Virus record (IMG/VR): IMGVR_UViG_3300005827_000004
Span: 1-31,289 of that record
Reading direction: 5' to 3' (one strand)
Origin: a virus
Length of the DNA stretch: 31,289 bases
Below, one piece after another: positions 15,485-23,442 of this stretch. How positions within the stretch are numbered: the first letter of the stretch is position 1; each line of letters opens with the position of its first letter. The notes below the pieces were generated by a model. The model ran no database searches and was not told the DNA's origin. It saw only the letters and a program-made list of their open reading frames with translations. The position numbers and the translations under genes were made by a program.

Positions 15485-15745
15485 TTATTCGAGCGTTGTT
15501 TCAGGAAGCATTTTACTTTGTGTTTTAATAACTATACCTTTACTTTCAGCCTTAATTAAACTATTAAGATAATTCACCTCTACTTTGGCTGATTGTACAA
15601 TAATCTCAGCAACGTCGCATATGCATTTCGCATCTTCTAGTTTAATTTTTTCATTATCCGAGGCTTCTGGATCGTCATTGGCTTTAAGCCTTTCTATTAC
15701 TTCAAAGAGGTGATTTTGTAAATCACCCATCGTGTTTTGAGCCAT
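15485..15745 (-). CDS. Small helical phage protein (86 aa)
   Basis: An acidic, all-helical protein whose segments NHLFEVIERLKANDDPEASD and DAKCICDVAEIIVQSAKVEV fit a recurrent Bacteroidota phage protein of unknown role. The open frame extends to 15775, overlapping the HNH gene by 53 bases, but the ATG at 15745 (MAQNTMGDLQNH) follows an A-rich leader and gives only a 23-base overlap. An ATG at 15730 would give an 8-base overlap and is also possible. Confidence 0.65.
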   Translation of the reverse strand: MAQNTMGDLQNHLFEVIERLKANDDPEASDNEKIKLEDAKCICDVAEIIVQSAKVEVNYLNSLIKAESKGIVIKTQSKMLPETTLE

Positions 15746-16367
15746 AAAGTTGTTTTTTAAGTTTTCGTAATCCAATAATTGCTGATTTTAAGTCATCAGG
15801 ATAACGGTGAATTGTATTTCTCCTCATCAATTCCTGATCGCTAACTAATTCCAAATTATCAATTGCCATATTGGAGGTATTACCATCTTTAAATACCAGC
15901 TTAAATCCTTCAGGTATTTTACCATTTTCCTTTTCCCATAAATAGCGATGATATTCATCCCATTTCCCTTCTGAAAGTCGTATGTATAAATAGGCCCTAT
16001 TTGTTCGCTTATCTCTTCGAATTGATAGGCAGCCATCAAATTTGGTGTTATGAGGCTTATTTCCCTTTTTAAACATTGTTTTAGAACACTTTTCGTATTG
16101 TTCGGGAGACATCTTTTTCCCTTTATTTTGAGGAATTTGCCCCTTTTTAAACCTAGTATTGTAACCTTTAACATGACCTTTATATAGCCTTCCACAATCA
16201 GGAGAGAGCAAAAATTGCTCTGATTTTTTTAAACCTAAGGCATTTGCCTTACCATAAACCTTGTAAATTTCTAATCCCAAGTTTGAAGCAATAATATCTG
16301 TCCTGGTATTAGGGTATAGCTGCTTTAGGGTATCAATTTCCTTTTGTGTCCATATATGTCGTCCCAT
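15723..16367 (-). CDS. HNH endonuclease
   Basis: A 214-aa endonuclease. The N-terminus (residues 3-47) is a Myb/SANT-like helix-turn-helix (WTQKEIDTLKQLYPNTRTD ... VYGKANALGLKK). A Lys-rich linker with RFKKGQIPQNKGKKMSPEQY follows. The C-terminal HNH domain has DEYHRYLWEKENGKIPEG and then LVFKDGNTSNMAIDNLELVS, with H140 and the N171 region. The usual HH/HN of the first strand is here YHR, and the middle position is F159 where His is common. Standalone HNH enzymes of this kind are mobile or homing-like and frequent in phage early regions. It may be active; the family call is secure. Confidence 0.85.
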   Translation of the reverse strand: MGRHIWTQKEIDTLKQLYPNTRTDIIASNLGLEIYKVYGKANALGLKKSEQFLLSPDCGRLYKGHVKGYNTRFKKGQIPQNKGKKMSPEQYEKCSKTMFKKGNKPHNTKFDGCLSIRRDKRTNRAYLYIRLSEGKWDEYHRYLWEKENGKIPEGFKLVFKDGNTSNMAIDNLELVSDQELMRRNTIHRYPDDLKSAIIGLRKLKKQLYGSKHDG

Positions 16368-16372
16368 TCTAT

Positions 16373-16582
16373 TTATAGCATTAATAAATTACTACAATGA
16401 CAATCCTTTGCGAATTGCTTCATTAACAGGAATGTTTTTCCTGTTTTTATATCCTTTTTCCGAATAATGCCGTTTTTAGCAAGTTCATTCCACTTAATGA
16501 GCAGATAGTCAGTATACACATTGTTGTATCCACAAACGCATTCAAAGTGGATCTGTATAGCTTTTCTAGTTATTGTTCTCAT
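16373..16582 (-). CDS. Small Cys-containing hypothetical (69 aa)
   Basis: A basic protein with ECVCGYNNVY near the N-terminus and DCHC near the C-terminus, which may form a zinc-knuckle-like site. The frame can be extended to 16606, overlapping the methylase by 14 bases; the ATG at 16582 (MRTITRKAIQIHFEC) has a better A/T-rich leader. It lies between the adenine methylase and the HNH nuclease, so a DNA-related accessory role is possible. Confidence 0.55.
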   Translation of the reverse strand: MRTITRKAIQIHFECVCGYNNVYTDYLLIKWNELAKNGIIRKKDIKTGKTFLLMKQFAKDCHCSNLLML

Positions 16583-16592
16583 ATTAGAATAA

Positions 16593-17408
16593 TTATTTTT
16601 TTTCATAGTTCATCCAAATAACTTCCTGTACCTTACTTGTTCTGATATTATTGTTTTTGACAGGTAATTTTACTTTTCGCCAATCTTTATAGAGAGAATT
16701 CATCTGCGAGCAATCATAACCGCTTATCATTGCCTTACCTTGAATACTATGAAGTTTTATAGCTAATTCTTCGTGATTTTCGTAGGTAAATTCAAACTTG
16801 TAATCATTAAATGATGCTCTTGATTGTTTATGATAAGGAGGATCACAATAAAAGAAAGCATTTGTATTATCGATTCTATCAATACAAATCTTATAATCAG
16901 TATTCAAAATTTGAAAATTACTCCGAATGACATTAACTACATCGGCTAGTTTATCAATGCTATTGTTCCATTTGCTAACGGTTTCGCCTCCATGACAGTT
17001 TAATTGAGATTTTGCCATGTGCCAACCCTTGTTTTTGCGCTGTGCGCCTAAGCCAAAAAAAGATTGGCGAGCCCGAACGTAGAACCTTCTTGCCTGTTCG
17101 AGTTTATCCGCTGAATATTCCCAACAGCTATTATATTCTAATTCGGAGCATGGTGTTAGTAGTAATAATTGAATTAGTTCAGATTCTTGATTTCTTAATA
17201 CTTCAAAAAAGTTAGTTATCTCCCCATTAATTTCATTAACGGTTTTAATTATTGGGGCATGGTAGTTAAGAGAAACAACAAAACTTCCTCCAAATAATTC
17301 TACTAAATGAGTAAACTCATCGGGAAATTCAGCATATAAATAGTCTAGCCATGTGAATTTACCTCCGAAATAGTTAAAGGCTATTATTTTTTTTGAATTA
17401 TGACTCAT
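16593..17408 (-). CDS. D12-class DNA adenine methylase (Dam-like)
   Basis: A 271-aa N6-adenine DNA methyltransferase of the Dam/D12 class. FNYFGGKFTWLDYL near the N-terminus is the class-specific start motif, VELFGGSFVVSLN (about residues 36-48) is the SAM-binding motif, and FFYCDPPYH near residues 186-193 carries the catalytic DPPY. SKVQEVIWMNYEKK ends the protein. The target site cannot be predicted. There is no partner restriction enzyme in the window, so this is likely an orphan methylase protecting phage DNA against host restriction. The start overlaps the upstream gene by 11 bases. Confidence 0.92.
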   Translation of the reverse strand: MSHNSKKIIAFNYFGGKFTWLDYLYAEFPDEFTHLVELFGGSFVVSLNYHAPIIKTVNEINGEITNFFEVLRNQESELIQLLLLTPCSELEYNSCWEYSADKLEQARRFYVRARQSFFGLGAQRKNKGWHMAKSQLNCHGGETVSKWNNSIDKLADVVNVIRSNFQILNTDYKICIDRIDNTNAFFYCDPPYHKQSRASFNDYKFEFTYENHEELAIKLHSIQGKAMISGYDCSQMNSLYKDWRKVKLPVKNNNIRTSKVQEVIWMNYEKK

Positions 17409-17598
17409 TATAGGCCTCCTCGCTTATTATTGTTGTTATCACTATTCTTCCAGTTCCCTTGCATCGTTTACATTTTTCTGTCTCGTAAATATTTCCCTGC
17501 GAATGCTCTGTTCTAATATATTTTTCAACTTTCCCTTCACCCTTGCATTCAGGACAAATTTTGATTTCGGTAGAAGTACTACTTTCTGTACTTTTCAT
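17398..17598 (-). CDS. Small DnaJ-type zinc-finger protein
   Basis: A 66-aa protein with two CxxCxGxG motifs, CPECKGEGKV and CKRCKGTGRI, the zinc-binding repeats of DnaJ central domains, separated by a spacer of about 22 residues. It lacks a J domain, so it is a free-standing zinc-ribbon; such proteins occur in phages and often act as small nucleic-acid or protein adaptors. I chose the ATG at 17598 over the one at 17607 because it shortens the overlap with the upstream gene; both are possible. Confidence 0.75.
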   Translation of the reverse strand: MKSTESSTSTEIKICPECKGEGKVEKYIRTEHSQGNIYETEKCKRCKGTGRIVITTIISEEAYNES

Positions 17599-17806
17599 AA
17601 TCCACATCTTCCTTTCTAATTATATACTTAAAATCGTTACTGAATTCTACTTCAACTAGCCTTAAATCAATAATGCGTTTTACAGCATTTACAAATGATT
17701 CAGGATTTTTAGATATTGTATTTATATCAACCTTTATATTGGGTGATAAATTTTTTATGTACTCTAAAATATTCCTTGAATAATCATTTAATAATAATTC
17801 ATTCAT
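17579..17806 (-). CDS. Hypothetical helical protein (75 aa)
   Basis: A small acidic protein. Residues 7-60 (SRNILEYIKNLSPNIKVDIN ... NAVKRIIDLRLVEVEF) read like a compact winged-helix-type fold: helices, then a beta hairpin ending in FKYIIRKEDV. No family is recognised. It overlaps the genes on both sides, so it is in a tightly packed operon with the PP-loop protein. Confidence 0.55.
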   Translation of the reverse strand: MNELLLNDYSRNILEYIKNLSPNIKVDINTISKNPESFVNAVKRIIDLRLVEVEFSNDFKYIIRKEDVDYEKYRK

Positions 17807-18569
17807 ATAATCTATATTGAAGTTTTTTTGCTAACCATTTATCTCTTGATATTCCACTTGACCACCAATTAATAACATCCTCTGAACTTTCAAATTCTGA
17901 GTATTTATTCTGATTATCAATTAGTTTCTGTACCGTATTTATGTATGCTTTTTTAAAGTTGGGTCTGTTCCTGAAATCACGTCTCATAGTTTTTGGAGAC
18001 ATTGGACAACCAACACAACCTATTCTTTCCTGTGTTTTATATAATTCACAAACCCGAATATTCATTTTTTGTAAAAACTGAAAAACCTCTATTTTCGTCC
18101 AATTTAAAATTGGATTTACTAAGATTTTATCCTTACCTAATTTGCAACTGCTTTCAAATTCTTGCCTTTTTTTACGTTTTACACTTTCCGCTTTAGTAAT
18201 TCCTGTAATAACAACAGCATTAAGTCCGTTTCTTTCCTTTAGATAATCACAGCAAAAACGGGATTGGCGAAGGGGAAGCATCCCTTTTTTTAGTATTAAT
18301 TGGTACATAGTCATTTCTGGACGAATCCATTCCACGTCAGGGTAGTTATTTCGAATAAAATAAAGAAACTCAATAGGATCAACGCTTGTTTTATAGAAAA
18401 ACGCCTTAAACTTAACACCAGCCATTTTGCATAATTCGTAAATAACTTGGCTATCCTTTCCGCCAGAAAAAGCAAGATGAAAACCGAAGTCATTATATTT
18501 TAAAGCCATATTTTCTACTTTATTTATTATTTTAATACTTGATTCTATCTTACTTTCAAGGCGATTCAT
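17799..18569 (-). CDS. PAPS reductase / CysH-like PP-loop protein
   Basis: A 256-aa member of the adenine-nucleotide alpha-hydrolase family. The PP-loop is LAFSGGKDSQVIYE (SGGKDS at residues 35-40). RFCCDYLKERNGL and IGCVGCPMSPKTMRRDF provide the paired cysteines typical of DndC-like and phage PAPS-reductase-like proteins; these bind iron-sulphur clusters or act as redox residues. Phage homologues are common, and suggested roles include DNA sulphur modification; true PAPS reduction is not implied. The open frame runs to a GTG at 18593; I prefer the ATG at 18569 (MNRLESKIES), in a good A/T-rich leader. No dnd partners are nearby. Confidence 0.85.
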   Translation of the reverse strand: MNRLESKIESSIKIINKVENMALKYNDFGFHLAFSGGKDSQVIYELCKMAGVKFKAFFYKTSVDPIEFLYFIRNNYPDVEWIRPEMTMYQLILKKGMLPLRQSRFCCDYLKERNGLNAVVITGITKAESVKRKKRQEFESSCKLGKDKILVNPILNWTKIEVFQFLQKMNIRVCELYKTQERIGCVGCPMSPKTMRRDFRNRPNFKKAYINTVQKLIDNQNKYSEFESSEDVINWWSSGISRDKWLAKKLQYRLYE

Positions 18570-18674
18570 ATAAAAATTATTAGTTAATTTCACATTTTAC
18601 AAATACACTACATACTTACCATAAATTTTAAAACTATATATATTTACTAATTACATAGTTAAGGCTATATTTTG

Positions 18675-18783
18675 TCTGGTAGGCTATAAATCTGGTAACC
18701 ATATGGTAAGCGAATGGTAATACCATACATACCAGAAATTTTATAGTATTTATAAGTATTGCATAAATTCTGGTAGGCTGGTA
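18675..18783. repeat. Iteron-like cluster, candidate replication origin
   Basis: The 18570-18859 gap between two genes holds eight copies of a (C/A)TGGTA hexamer in about 108 bases: plus-strand copies at 18676, 18692, 18703, 18714, 18770 and 18778, and inverted copies at 18721 and 18730. TCTGGTAGGCT occurs twice (18675, 18769) and CTGGTAACC twice (18692, 18778). The flanks are very A/T-rich runs (for example 18638-18655 and 18829-18853), suitable for melting. It sits just downstream of a replication ATPase gene. These traits fit an initiator-bound origin, though a regulator site is possible. Confidence 0.55.
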
Positions 18784-18859
18784 ACCTATTTTTGCAGATA
18801 TTTTTTTTGCCATATTTAGTACATCTAAAAAAATATATATAATACTATATATAAACACG

Positions 18860-20107
18860 TTATAAAAATTTAACGTTATACGTTCTCCTGCTGCCAATAT
18901 CTGGTATGTGCCGCGATTCTTTTTTAAACCCCATACCAGAAAGTGCCTCTCCAATTTTCTCAACAGTAATAATCGTTCTATTATCTCGCGATATAGCCTT
19001 GCGCTTGTGCAGCTCTTCAATAATGTCCTTGGGTTGAAGCCATAATCCTTCACCATTTGTAGGCTTTTCTATATAGGCTCTAATTATAGCATGAGCCTCA
19101 GTCTCTATTAAATATCTGCTGTTATATTCTGAAAATTCTTCAAAATCAGTTTCATTCCATGTATAGTCAAAACCGCCTTCAAAAAGAGTCAATGCTTCAG
19201 CCCATATGGTATTAACATTAACTTTATCGCTGTATATTTTGTTAATATTATCGAGATGGATACAACCGAATCTCCTATAACCAAGTGACGGTGTTAAAAA
19301 TCCCTTTCTACTACCTGTTTTATTATTAGAGGTGCCTATTGCATTTCCTATTCGTGGAATAGATTGTGGAATCTCCTCATGCCTGAATTTTAATTCAATC
19401 TGCTTTAAGCTCAAGGTTTTTTTAAAATTCTCTGCTGAAAAATTATTAAGCCCAACCATTTCATCGAAGAGAACTATGAAGTTATTGGCGAATGCATCAC
19501 TAAATTGGAATACCTTTTTATCTTTTGATGATACCTTAAACATATTTCGAAGTTCTTCAGGGCAAATAAAATTTGATAAATAGGTTTTGCCGGTTCCCTC
19601 ATTCTCCATAATAAAAACAAGAGTAACATCGTTTGGCCATTTACGCATAGAACAGGCAACGGAAGCAACAAACCATTTCTTAATAATCTTACACATCCGC
19701 TCGATGTAGTAACCCCTTTTTTTGTCCGCAAAATCTTTCGGGGTTAGGTGTGATAGGAGCAAATCTATGTGACTTGCACCAGTAAAAGTTCCTCGTATTT
19801 TATTAAAATACTCCTCAATCGGATCGAAAACATCTACCTGATTTGGTGACATGATTATGTTAGAAAGCATTGTTCTTGAATGTGGAATATCATTTTCCTG
19901 TAAATGAAGACTGATATCAGTAATAGATATACTGCCAGGAAACTTATATTTTTTATGTTTACTCAACACTCTCACCTGACCAGGATTAAATTGATTAATT
20001 TCTATAGAATAGTTTTTTCTTAAAAACTCCTTAACCTGCTTAACTTTATTTTCGTACTTATTATCCCTTTCAGGATTTGATAGATTTAAAGGCTTAATCT
20101 TAATCAT
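18860..20107 (-). CDS. VapE/VirE-like replication ATPase (SF3-type)
   Basis: A 415-aa protein of the virulence-associated-E family used by phages and mobile elements as primase-helicase-type replication proteins. Walker A is VFIMENEGTGKTYLSNF (P-loop at about 168-175) and Walker B is FIVLFDEMVG (211-218). Next come NAIGTSNNKTG and RRFGCIHLDNI, sensor-like segments of the family. The C-terminus (from about residue 340) looks like a winged-helix domain (EAHAIIRAYIEKPTNGEG ... SRRTYNVKFL). No primase domain is seen, so priming must come from another protein. The gene ends next to the iteron cluster, and DnaB lies a little upstream; together they form the replication module. Confidence 0.85.
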   Translation of the reverse strand: MIKIKPLNLSNPERDNKYENKVKQVKEFLRKNYSIEINQFNPGQVRVLSKHKKYKFPGSISITDISLHLQENDIPHSRTMLSNIIMSPNQVDVFDPIEEYFNKIRGTFTGASHIDLLLSHLTPKDFADKKRGYYIERMCKIIKKWFVASVACSMRKWPNDVTLVFIMENEGTGKTYLSNFICPEELRNMFKVSSKDKKVFQFSDAFANNFIVLFDEMVGLNNFSAENFKKTLSLKQIELKFRHEEIPQSIPRIGNAIGTSNNKTGSRKGFLTPSLGYRRFGCIHLDNINKIYSDKVNVNTIWAEALTLFEGGFDYTWNETDFEEFSEYNSRYLIETEAHAIIRAYIEKPTNGEGLWLQPKDIIEELHKRKAISRDNRTIITVEKIGEALSGMGFKKESRHIPDIGSRRTYNVKFL

Positions 20108-20125
20108 AGATGATGCTATTGAAGC

Positions 20126-20431
20126 TTATATTTCTACTGAAACATTAATAATTAATGGGTTTTCAGTTTTATCCCTTAATGAATCTTCGAATGAACGTAA
20201 ACAAAATGAAGGTGTGCTTCCAAAACCAAAGTAGGTTATTGGCTTAGCTATGGTACGTTGGTCATTTTTATATTCAAAACATATGTAACATTGCAAAGCA
20301 GTAGTTTTGTTATCTTGCTCTCTAATTCCAAATTCTACTCTTAGTTTATAGTCTTCTTTATCATATAATTTATATTTTTCAAGAAGTAATTTTGCCTCAA
20401 AGTAGAAGCGGTTAAGTGTGTAGTTTTCCAT
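20126..20431 (-). CDS. Hypothetical protein (101 aa)
   Basis: A beta-rich protein (LRVEFGIREQ, LQCYICFEYKNDQRTIAKPI, NPLIINVSVEI) without recognisable motif. It lies between the two helicase genes, 18 bases from the VapE-like start, so it is probably part of the replication operon. No function is proposed. Confidence 0.6.
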   Translation of the reverse strand: MENYTLNRFYFEAKLLLEKYKLYDKEDYKLRVEFGIREQDNKTTALQCYICFEYKNDQRTIAKPITYFGFGSTPSFCLRSFEDSLRDKTENPLIINVSVEI

Positions 20432-20434
20432 ATT

Positions 20435-20560
20435 TTATTCACGTTGATTTAAAAAGCGTTCAATAGCTTCTTCGGTATTATCGAAAATATAGTAAACATC
20501 TTCTCCGCAATCTTTAGCCCAATCAACGAACTCTTCTAATAAATCTTTGATTTTTTCCAT
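20435..20560 (-). CDS. Small acidic protein (41 aa)
   Basis: A short open frame, start 20560 and stop 20435, between DnaB and the 101-aa gene: MEKIKDLLEEFVDWAKDCGE, ending in DNTEEAIERFLNQRE. It is acidic and probably a helical pair. The leader is A-rich (AAATTACTGAAATG) and spacing to both neighbours is short (3 and 10 bases), which supports a real gene. Confidence 0.55.
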   Translation of the reverse strand: MEKIKDLLEEFVDWAKDCGEDVYYIFDNTEEAIERFLNQRE

Positions 20561-20570
20561 TTCAGTAATT

Positions 20571-21980
20571 TTAAAAAGGTTTATCAAAATCATAAATTCT
20601 ACTTAAATCAGGGGAATATCTGAAGAAAATATCCCCAACAGCTCCCTGCCTATTCTTTGCCAGAATAAGAATTCCTACACCCTCCAACGAATTTCCATCA
20701 TTATCCTCTTTAAATCCGTAATATTCGGGCCGGTATGGGAATAAGATAACATCAGCATCCTGCTCAATAGCGCCAGATTCACGCAGGTCGCTCATGGATG
20801 GCCTTTTATCCTGCCGGCTCTCTGCCGCTCTGTTTAGTTGGCATAGTAGGATGATTGGAATTTGTAATTCCTTGGCTAGTAGTTTTAAAGAACGGCTCAT
20901 TTCGGCAACTTCTCGCTCCCGATTAAAATCTCTTCTATCAAGAGATTCTATTAATTGGAGGTAGTCTATAATTATCATGCTACACTCACCTCTTCGGTGT
21001 TTTGTGCGTGTAATAGACCTAATAGAATTAATAGTTACCTTAGAGTTATCATCAATCCACATTTTATATGTGGATAATTTTTTTGAAGCATTACTATAAG
21101 CATGTTTCTCATCGGGGGTTAGCTTACCTATTTTGAGGTTATCTGAGTTTATACCACCCTCGGAGCATATTAACCTATCTGCAAGCCTTAATTCGTCCAT
21201 TTCAATGGAAAAGAAGCAAACTTTATGATCTAATTTTGCTGCGTGTTTTCCAACGTGCAACGATACTGCAGTTTTCCCCATCCCAGGACGAGCAGCTATA
21301 ACTATAAGATCTCCGTTTTGCCATCCTGCAGTTTTTAAATTTAAATCGGCAAATCCTGTGGGTATTCCTGGCATGTTTCCATTCTCAGAGGCTTTTTCTC
21401 TACGATCCATTTCCTTTGAGTGGGCAATCATTATTTCACGCAGCAGCTTATCGGTTCGTTTCTGAGCGATAAGGTCATCAACCTTAAGGGTAAATGATGC
21501 GTAATTCTCAATCATTTCATCAAATGAATCGGAGAAAGCTGAATTTTGAAGTTCGCTAGTTGAGCGTATTATTTCTCGCATAACGAACATTTGATATATA
21601 ATTTTTGCGTGATATTCTGCGTGTGCGCCACTACCTACTTTTGAAGTTAGTTGTGCTAGATAAATGGGACCACCTATTTCTTCAAGCTGATTTTTTTCAC
21701 GTAAATATTGGCTTACCGTAAGAAGGTCAACAGATTGTCTTTTTGATGAAAGATCGTCAATAGCCTCATATATTGTTTGGTGTACTTGCTTATAAAACAT
21801 TTCTGGCCGCATAAATCCCGATATCCTATCGAATGATTCTGCATCAACCATGCACGCTCCAATAATTGCCTCCTCCAGTTCAATTGCCTGTGGGGGTATT
21901 TTACCCAATCCCAAAAGTTCTGAGTTATTTGTTTTTTGGAAGAGTGAATCCTGCTTTTTTTGATTCGGTTTCGGTGCCAT
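20571..21980 (-). CDS. dnaB: Replicative DNA helicase (DnaB family)
   Basis: A 469-aa hexameric 5'-3' replicative helicase. The N-terminal DnaB domain (about residues 28-135; IPPQAIELEEAIIGACMV, VDLLTVSQYL) is followed by a linker helix and the RecA-like motor from about 200. Walker A is AARPGMGKTAV (229-239), Walker B is MIIIDYLQL (335-343), and the H4 region is ILLCQLNRAAESRQDKRPSM followed by LRESGAIEQDADVILF. Length is normal for the family. The start overlaps the upstream 159-aa gene by 56 bases, unusually long for this genome. It drives phage replication with the VapE-like protein. Whether the phage has its own primase cannot be seen. Confidence 0.95.
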   Translation of the reverse strand: MAPKPNQKKQDSLFQKTNNSELLGLGKIPPQAIELEEAIIGACMVDAESFDRISGFMRPEMFYKQVHQTIYEAIDDLSSKRQSVDLLTVSQYLREKNQLEEIGGPIYLAQLTSKVGSGAHAEYHAKIIYQMFVMREIIRSTSELQNSAFSDSFDEMIENYASFTLKVDDLIAQKRTDKLLREIMIAHSKEMDRREKASENGNMPGIPTGFADLNLKTAGWQNGDLIVIAARPGMGKTAVSLHVGKHAAKLDHKVCFFSIEMDELRLADRLICSEGGINSDNLKIGKLTPDEKHAYSNASKKLSTYKMWIDDNSKVTINSIRSITRTKHRRGECSMIIIDYLQLIESLDRRDFNREREVAEMSRSLKLLAKELQIPIILLCQLNRAAESRQDKRPSMSDLRESGAIEQDADVILFPYRPEYYGFKEDNDGNSLEGVGILILAKNRQGAVGDIFFRYSPDLSRIYDFDKPF

Positions 21981-22404
21981 CTTCTATGTTTTCGATTTTA
22001 ACTATGTATAATCCTTCGCTGCCTCTGGCTATAAAGTATTTTAACCAGGATATTGCTTTTTTGTAATCATTTTTAGTGTTAGCCATTAACCATTCAATGC
22101 GTTGTTGCTCCATCCGGCTCTTCATTCTTAACCCATGCTGTTCAAAAAGAAAATCTTTGTATAGTTTCCAAGTTTTTATAAAATCGTCGTTAATCCAGGG
22201 ATGATTAATTTCAATTGATTCAATCAAATCACTTATATATGGGTCCATTTTATCAACAGATCTACTCATCTCTCTCCACTGCTTTTCTATTTTTTGCTTT
22301 GCCTTAAAATATCGTTTACCCAAAGGCAACATTTCAAGCAGATCCTCAAGAGTTTCTTGAAATTCGTTAATGTTTTTAATGATATTATCCCACTCCTGTT
22401 TCAT
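21925..22404 (-). CDS. Hypothetical protein before DnaB (159 aa), possible helicase partner
   Basis: A helical, charged protein. MKQEWDNIIKNINEFQETLE is followed by a long helix and by IEWLMANTKNDYKKAISWLK and YFIARGSEGLYIV. The C-terminus (TESKKAGFTLPKNK) is basic and disordered-like. It overlaps DnaB by 56 bases, implying coupled translation, so it may load or regulate the helicase. No AAA+ motif is present, so it is not a DnaC-type ATPase loader. Confidence 0.55.
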   Translation of the reverse strand: MKQEWDNIIKNINEFQETLEDLLEMLPLGKRYFKAKQKIEKQWREMSRSVDKMDPYISDLIESIEINHPWINDDFIKTWKLYKDFLFEQHGLRMKSRMEQQRIEWLMANTKNDYKKAISWLKYFIARGSEGLYIVKIENIEDGTETESKKAGFTLPKNK

Positions 22405-22412
22405 TATAATTT

Positions 22413-22733
22413 TTAGTAATCAATTTCTGAATCGAAGTCTACATCCCCATTCATATCTATATCAGCAATGATGTTAACAGGATGATCTATTTCAGGAGTT
22501 GGGGGAAAGTATTGTTCTCTTTGAGCCTTACCGTTTATTTTCACACGACCAATGCCTTCAATGGATTGGTAAATGCCGTCACGAGCAATAGATTTAGCGA
22601 TAATATTAGAAAAATCATCATAATCGCATTCTGAGAAAAATTTATTGTAATTTTCAAAAAGGTTTTTGAACTCATTTGAGTTCTCATCAAACTCAACTAT
22701 TATTGTTGCTTTAACAATGATTGCTGTTTTCAT
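22413..22733 (-). CDS. Hypothetical acidic protein (106 aa)
   Basis: It starts MKTAIIVKATIIVEFDENSN, then a helix, and has a strongly acidic C-terminal tail (IADIDMNGDVDFDSEIDY). The pattern resembles a small ferredoxin-like fold plus an acidic tail, as in some DNA mimics or single-strand binding accessory proteins. That is speculative. No family is recognised; the position is in the early operon. Confidence 0.6.
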   Translation of the reverse strand: MKTAIIVKATIIVEFDENSNEFKNLFENYNKFFSECDYDDFSNIIAKSIARDGIYQSIEGIGRVKINGKAQREQYFPPTPEIDHPVNIIADIDMNGDVDFDSEIDY

Positions 22734-22771
22734 AAGTTTCTGTCGTTTTTACACTTTCATTAATTTTACCA

Positions 22772-23062
22772 TTAAAACCAACCTATTCGAGTTATACCAT
22801 TACCTTTATAATTAAAGAAAGAAGAATTATGAACTTCATTTTTTCTTCTTTCAAAAATTGATATCTGGTCGGGAGTAATGTTTATTATATTAAGGAATAT
22901 ACACTCCCATCCACCATCAGATTTTTTATCTTCCCCAATAATTAAATTTTCTCTAAAAGGATCTTCTGGATCAAATTCACTAATGAATGAGTTATTTGCC
23001 ATTGGATTTACTTCATTTAGTATTCTCCAACCTTTTTGAACATTTTCTTTTGATAGCGCCAT
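22772..23062 (-). CDS. Hypothetical protein (96 aa)
   Basis: A mixed protein: SKENVQKGWRILNEVNPMAN, then acidic loops (EFDPEDPFRENLIIGEDKKS) and GWECIFLNIINITPDQISI. The frame could begin at 23095 but would then overlap the next gene upstream by 14 bases; the ATG at 23062 (MALSKENVQ) follows TATACTACA and is preferred. No function is assigned. Confidence 0.55.
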   Translation of the reverse strand: MALSKENVQKGWRILNEVNPMANNSFISEFDPEDPFRENLIIGEDKKSDGGWECIFLNIINITPDQISIFERRKNEVHNSSFFNYKGNGITRIGWF

Positions 23063-23081
23063 TGTAGTATAATTATAAGTT

Positions 23082-23303
23082 TTATTTAAGGTCACTAATT
23101 ACATTCATAAATGATGTGAGTTTTATATACTCTTTAAAGAACTCCTCATGGGTTGAATCTTCGTAAACCTCACCCTCATCCTTTTTAAATGGGGCATGAA
23201 AAATTTCAAATACATTTCTTTTGGGAGATTCTGATATTACTATAACTATGGAGTTATCAAAACATATGAATTTTGTTTTACTCGAATTTCGGTAGTATTT
23301 CAT
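23082..23303 (-). CDS. Hypothetical protein (73 aa)
   Basis: A small protein with two short strands (TKFICFDNSIVIVISE, NVFEIFHAPF) and an acidic helix (EDSTHEEFFKEYIKL). No motif is found. It overlaps the small membrane protein upstream by an ATGA, so the two are translationally coupled. Confidence 0.55.
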   Translation of the reverse strand: MKYYRNSSKTKFICFDNSIVIVISESPKRNVFEIFHAPFKKDEGEVYEDSTHEEFFKEYIKLTSFMNVISDLK

Positions 23304-23428
23304 AGCAAATATTTTTTGATTATAAATCCAATGGCAATAATTGCCAGCATTATAGTTATAACAACAACTGCGTATATGAAGGTTGCTCCTCTGTGCTCTT
23401 CAAGTATTCCTTGTTCATCTGGTTGCAT
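23300..23428 (-). CDS. Small single-pass membrane protein (42 aa)
   Basis: A short frame, start 23428 and stop 23300: MQPDEQGILEEHRGATFIYA, then the hydrophobic VVVITIMLAIIAIGFII and the basic tail KKYLL. It has one clear transmembrane helix with an acidic N-terminus. Early-region micro-membrane proteins in phages can modify the host envelope or exclude other phages, but nothing here proves that. It overlaps the next gene by 4 bases (ATGA). Confidence 0.65.
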   Translation of the reverse strand: MQPDEQGILEEHRGATFIYAVVVITIMLAIIAIGFIIKKYLL

Positions 23429-23442
23429 TTTATTGAGTTTAT

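Noticed and set aside
17799-18593. GTG at 18593 as start of the PP-loop protein
   Set aside because: An ATG at 18569 in a typical A/T-rich leader gives a protein starting just before the conserved region.
18634-19056. A 140-aa open frame on the minus strand across the iteron region
   Set aside because: It overlaps the C-terminal part of the VapE-like gene in another frame and its sequence has poor, mixed composition with no recognisable domain; the intergenic part is better explained by the iteron repeats.
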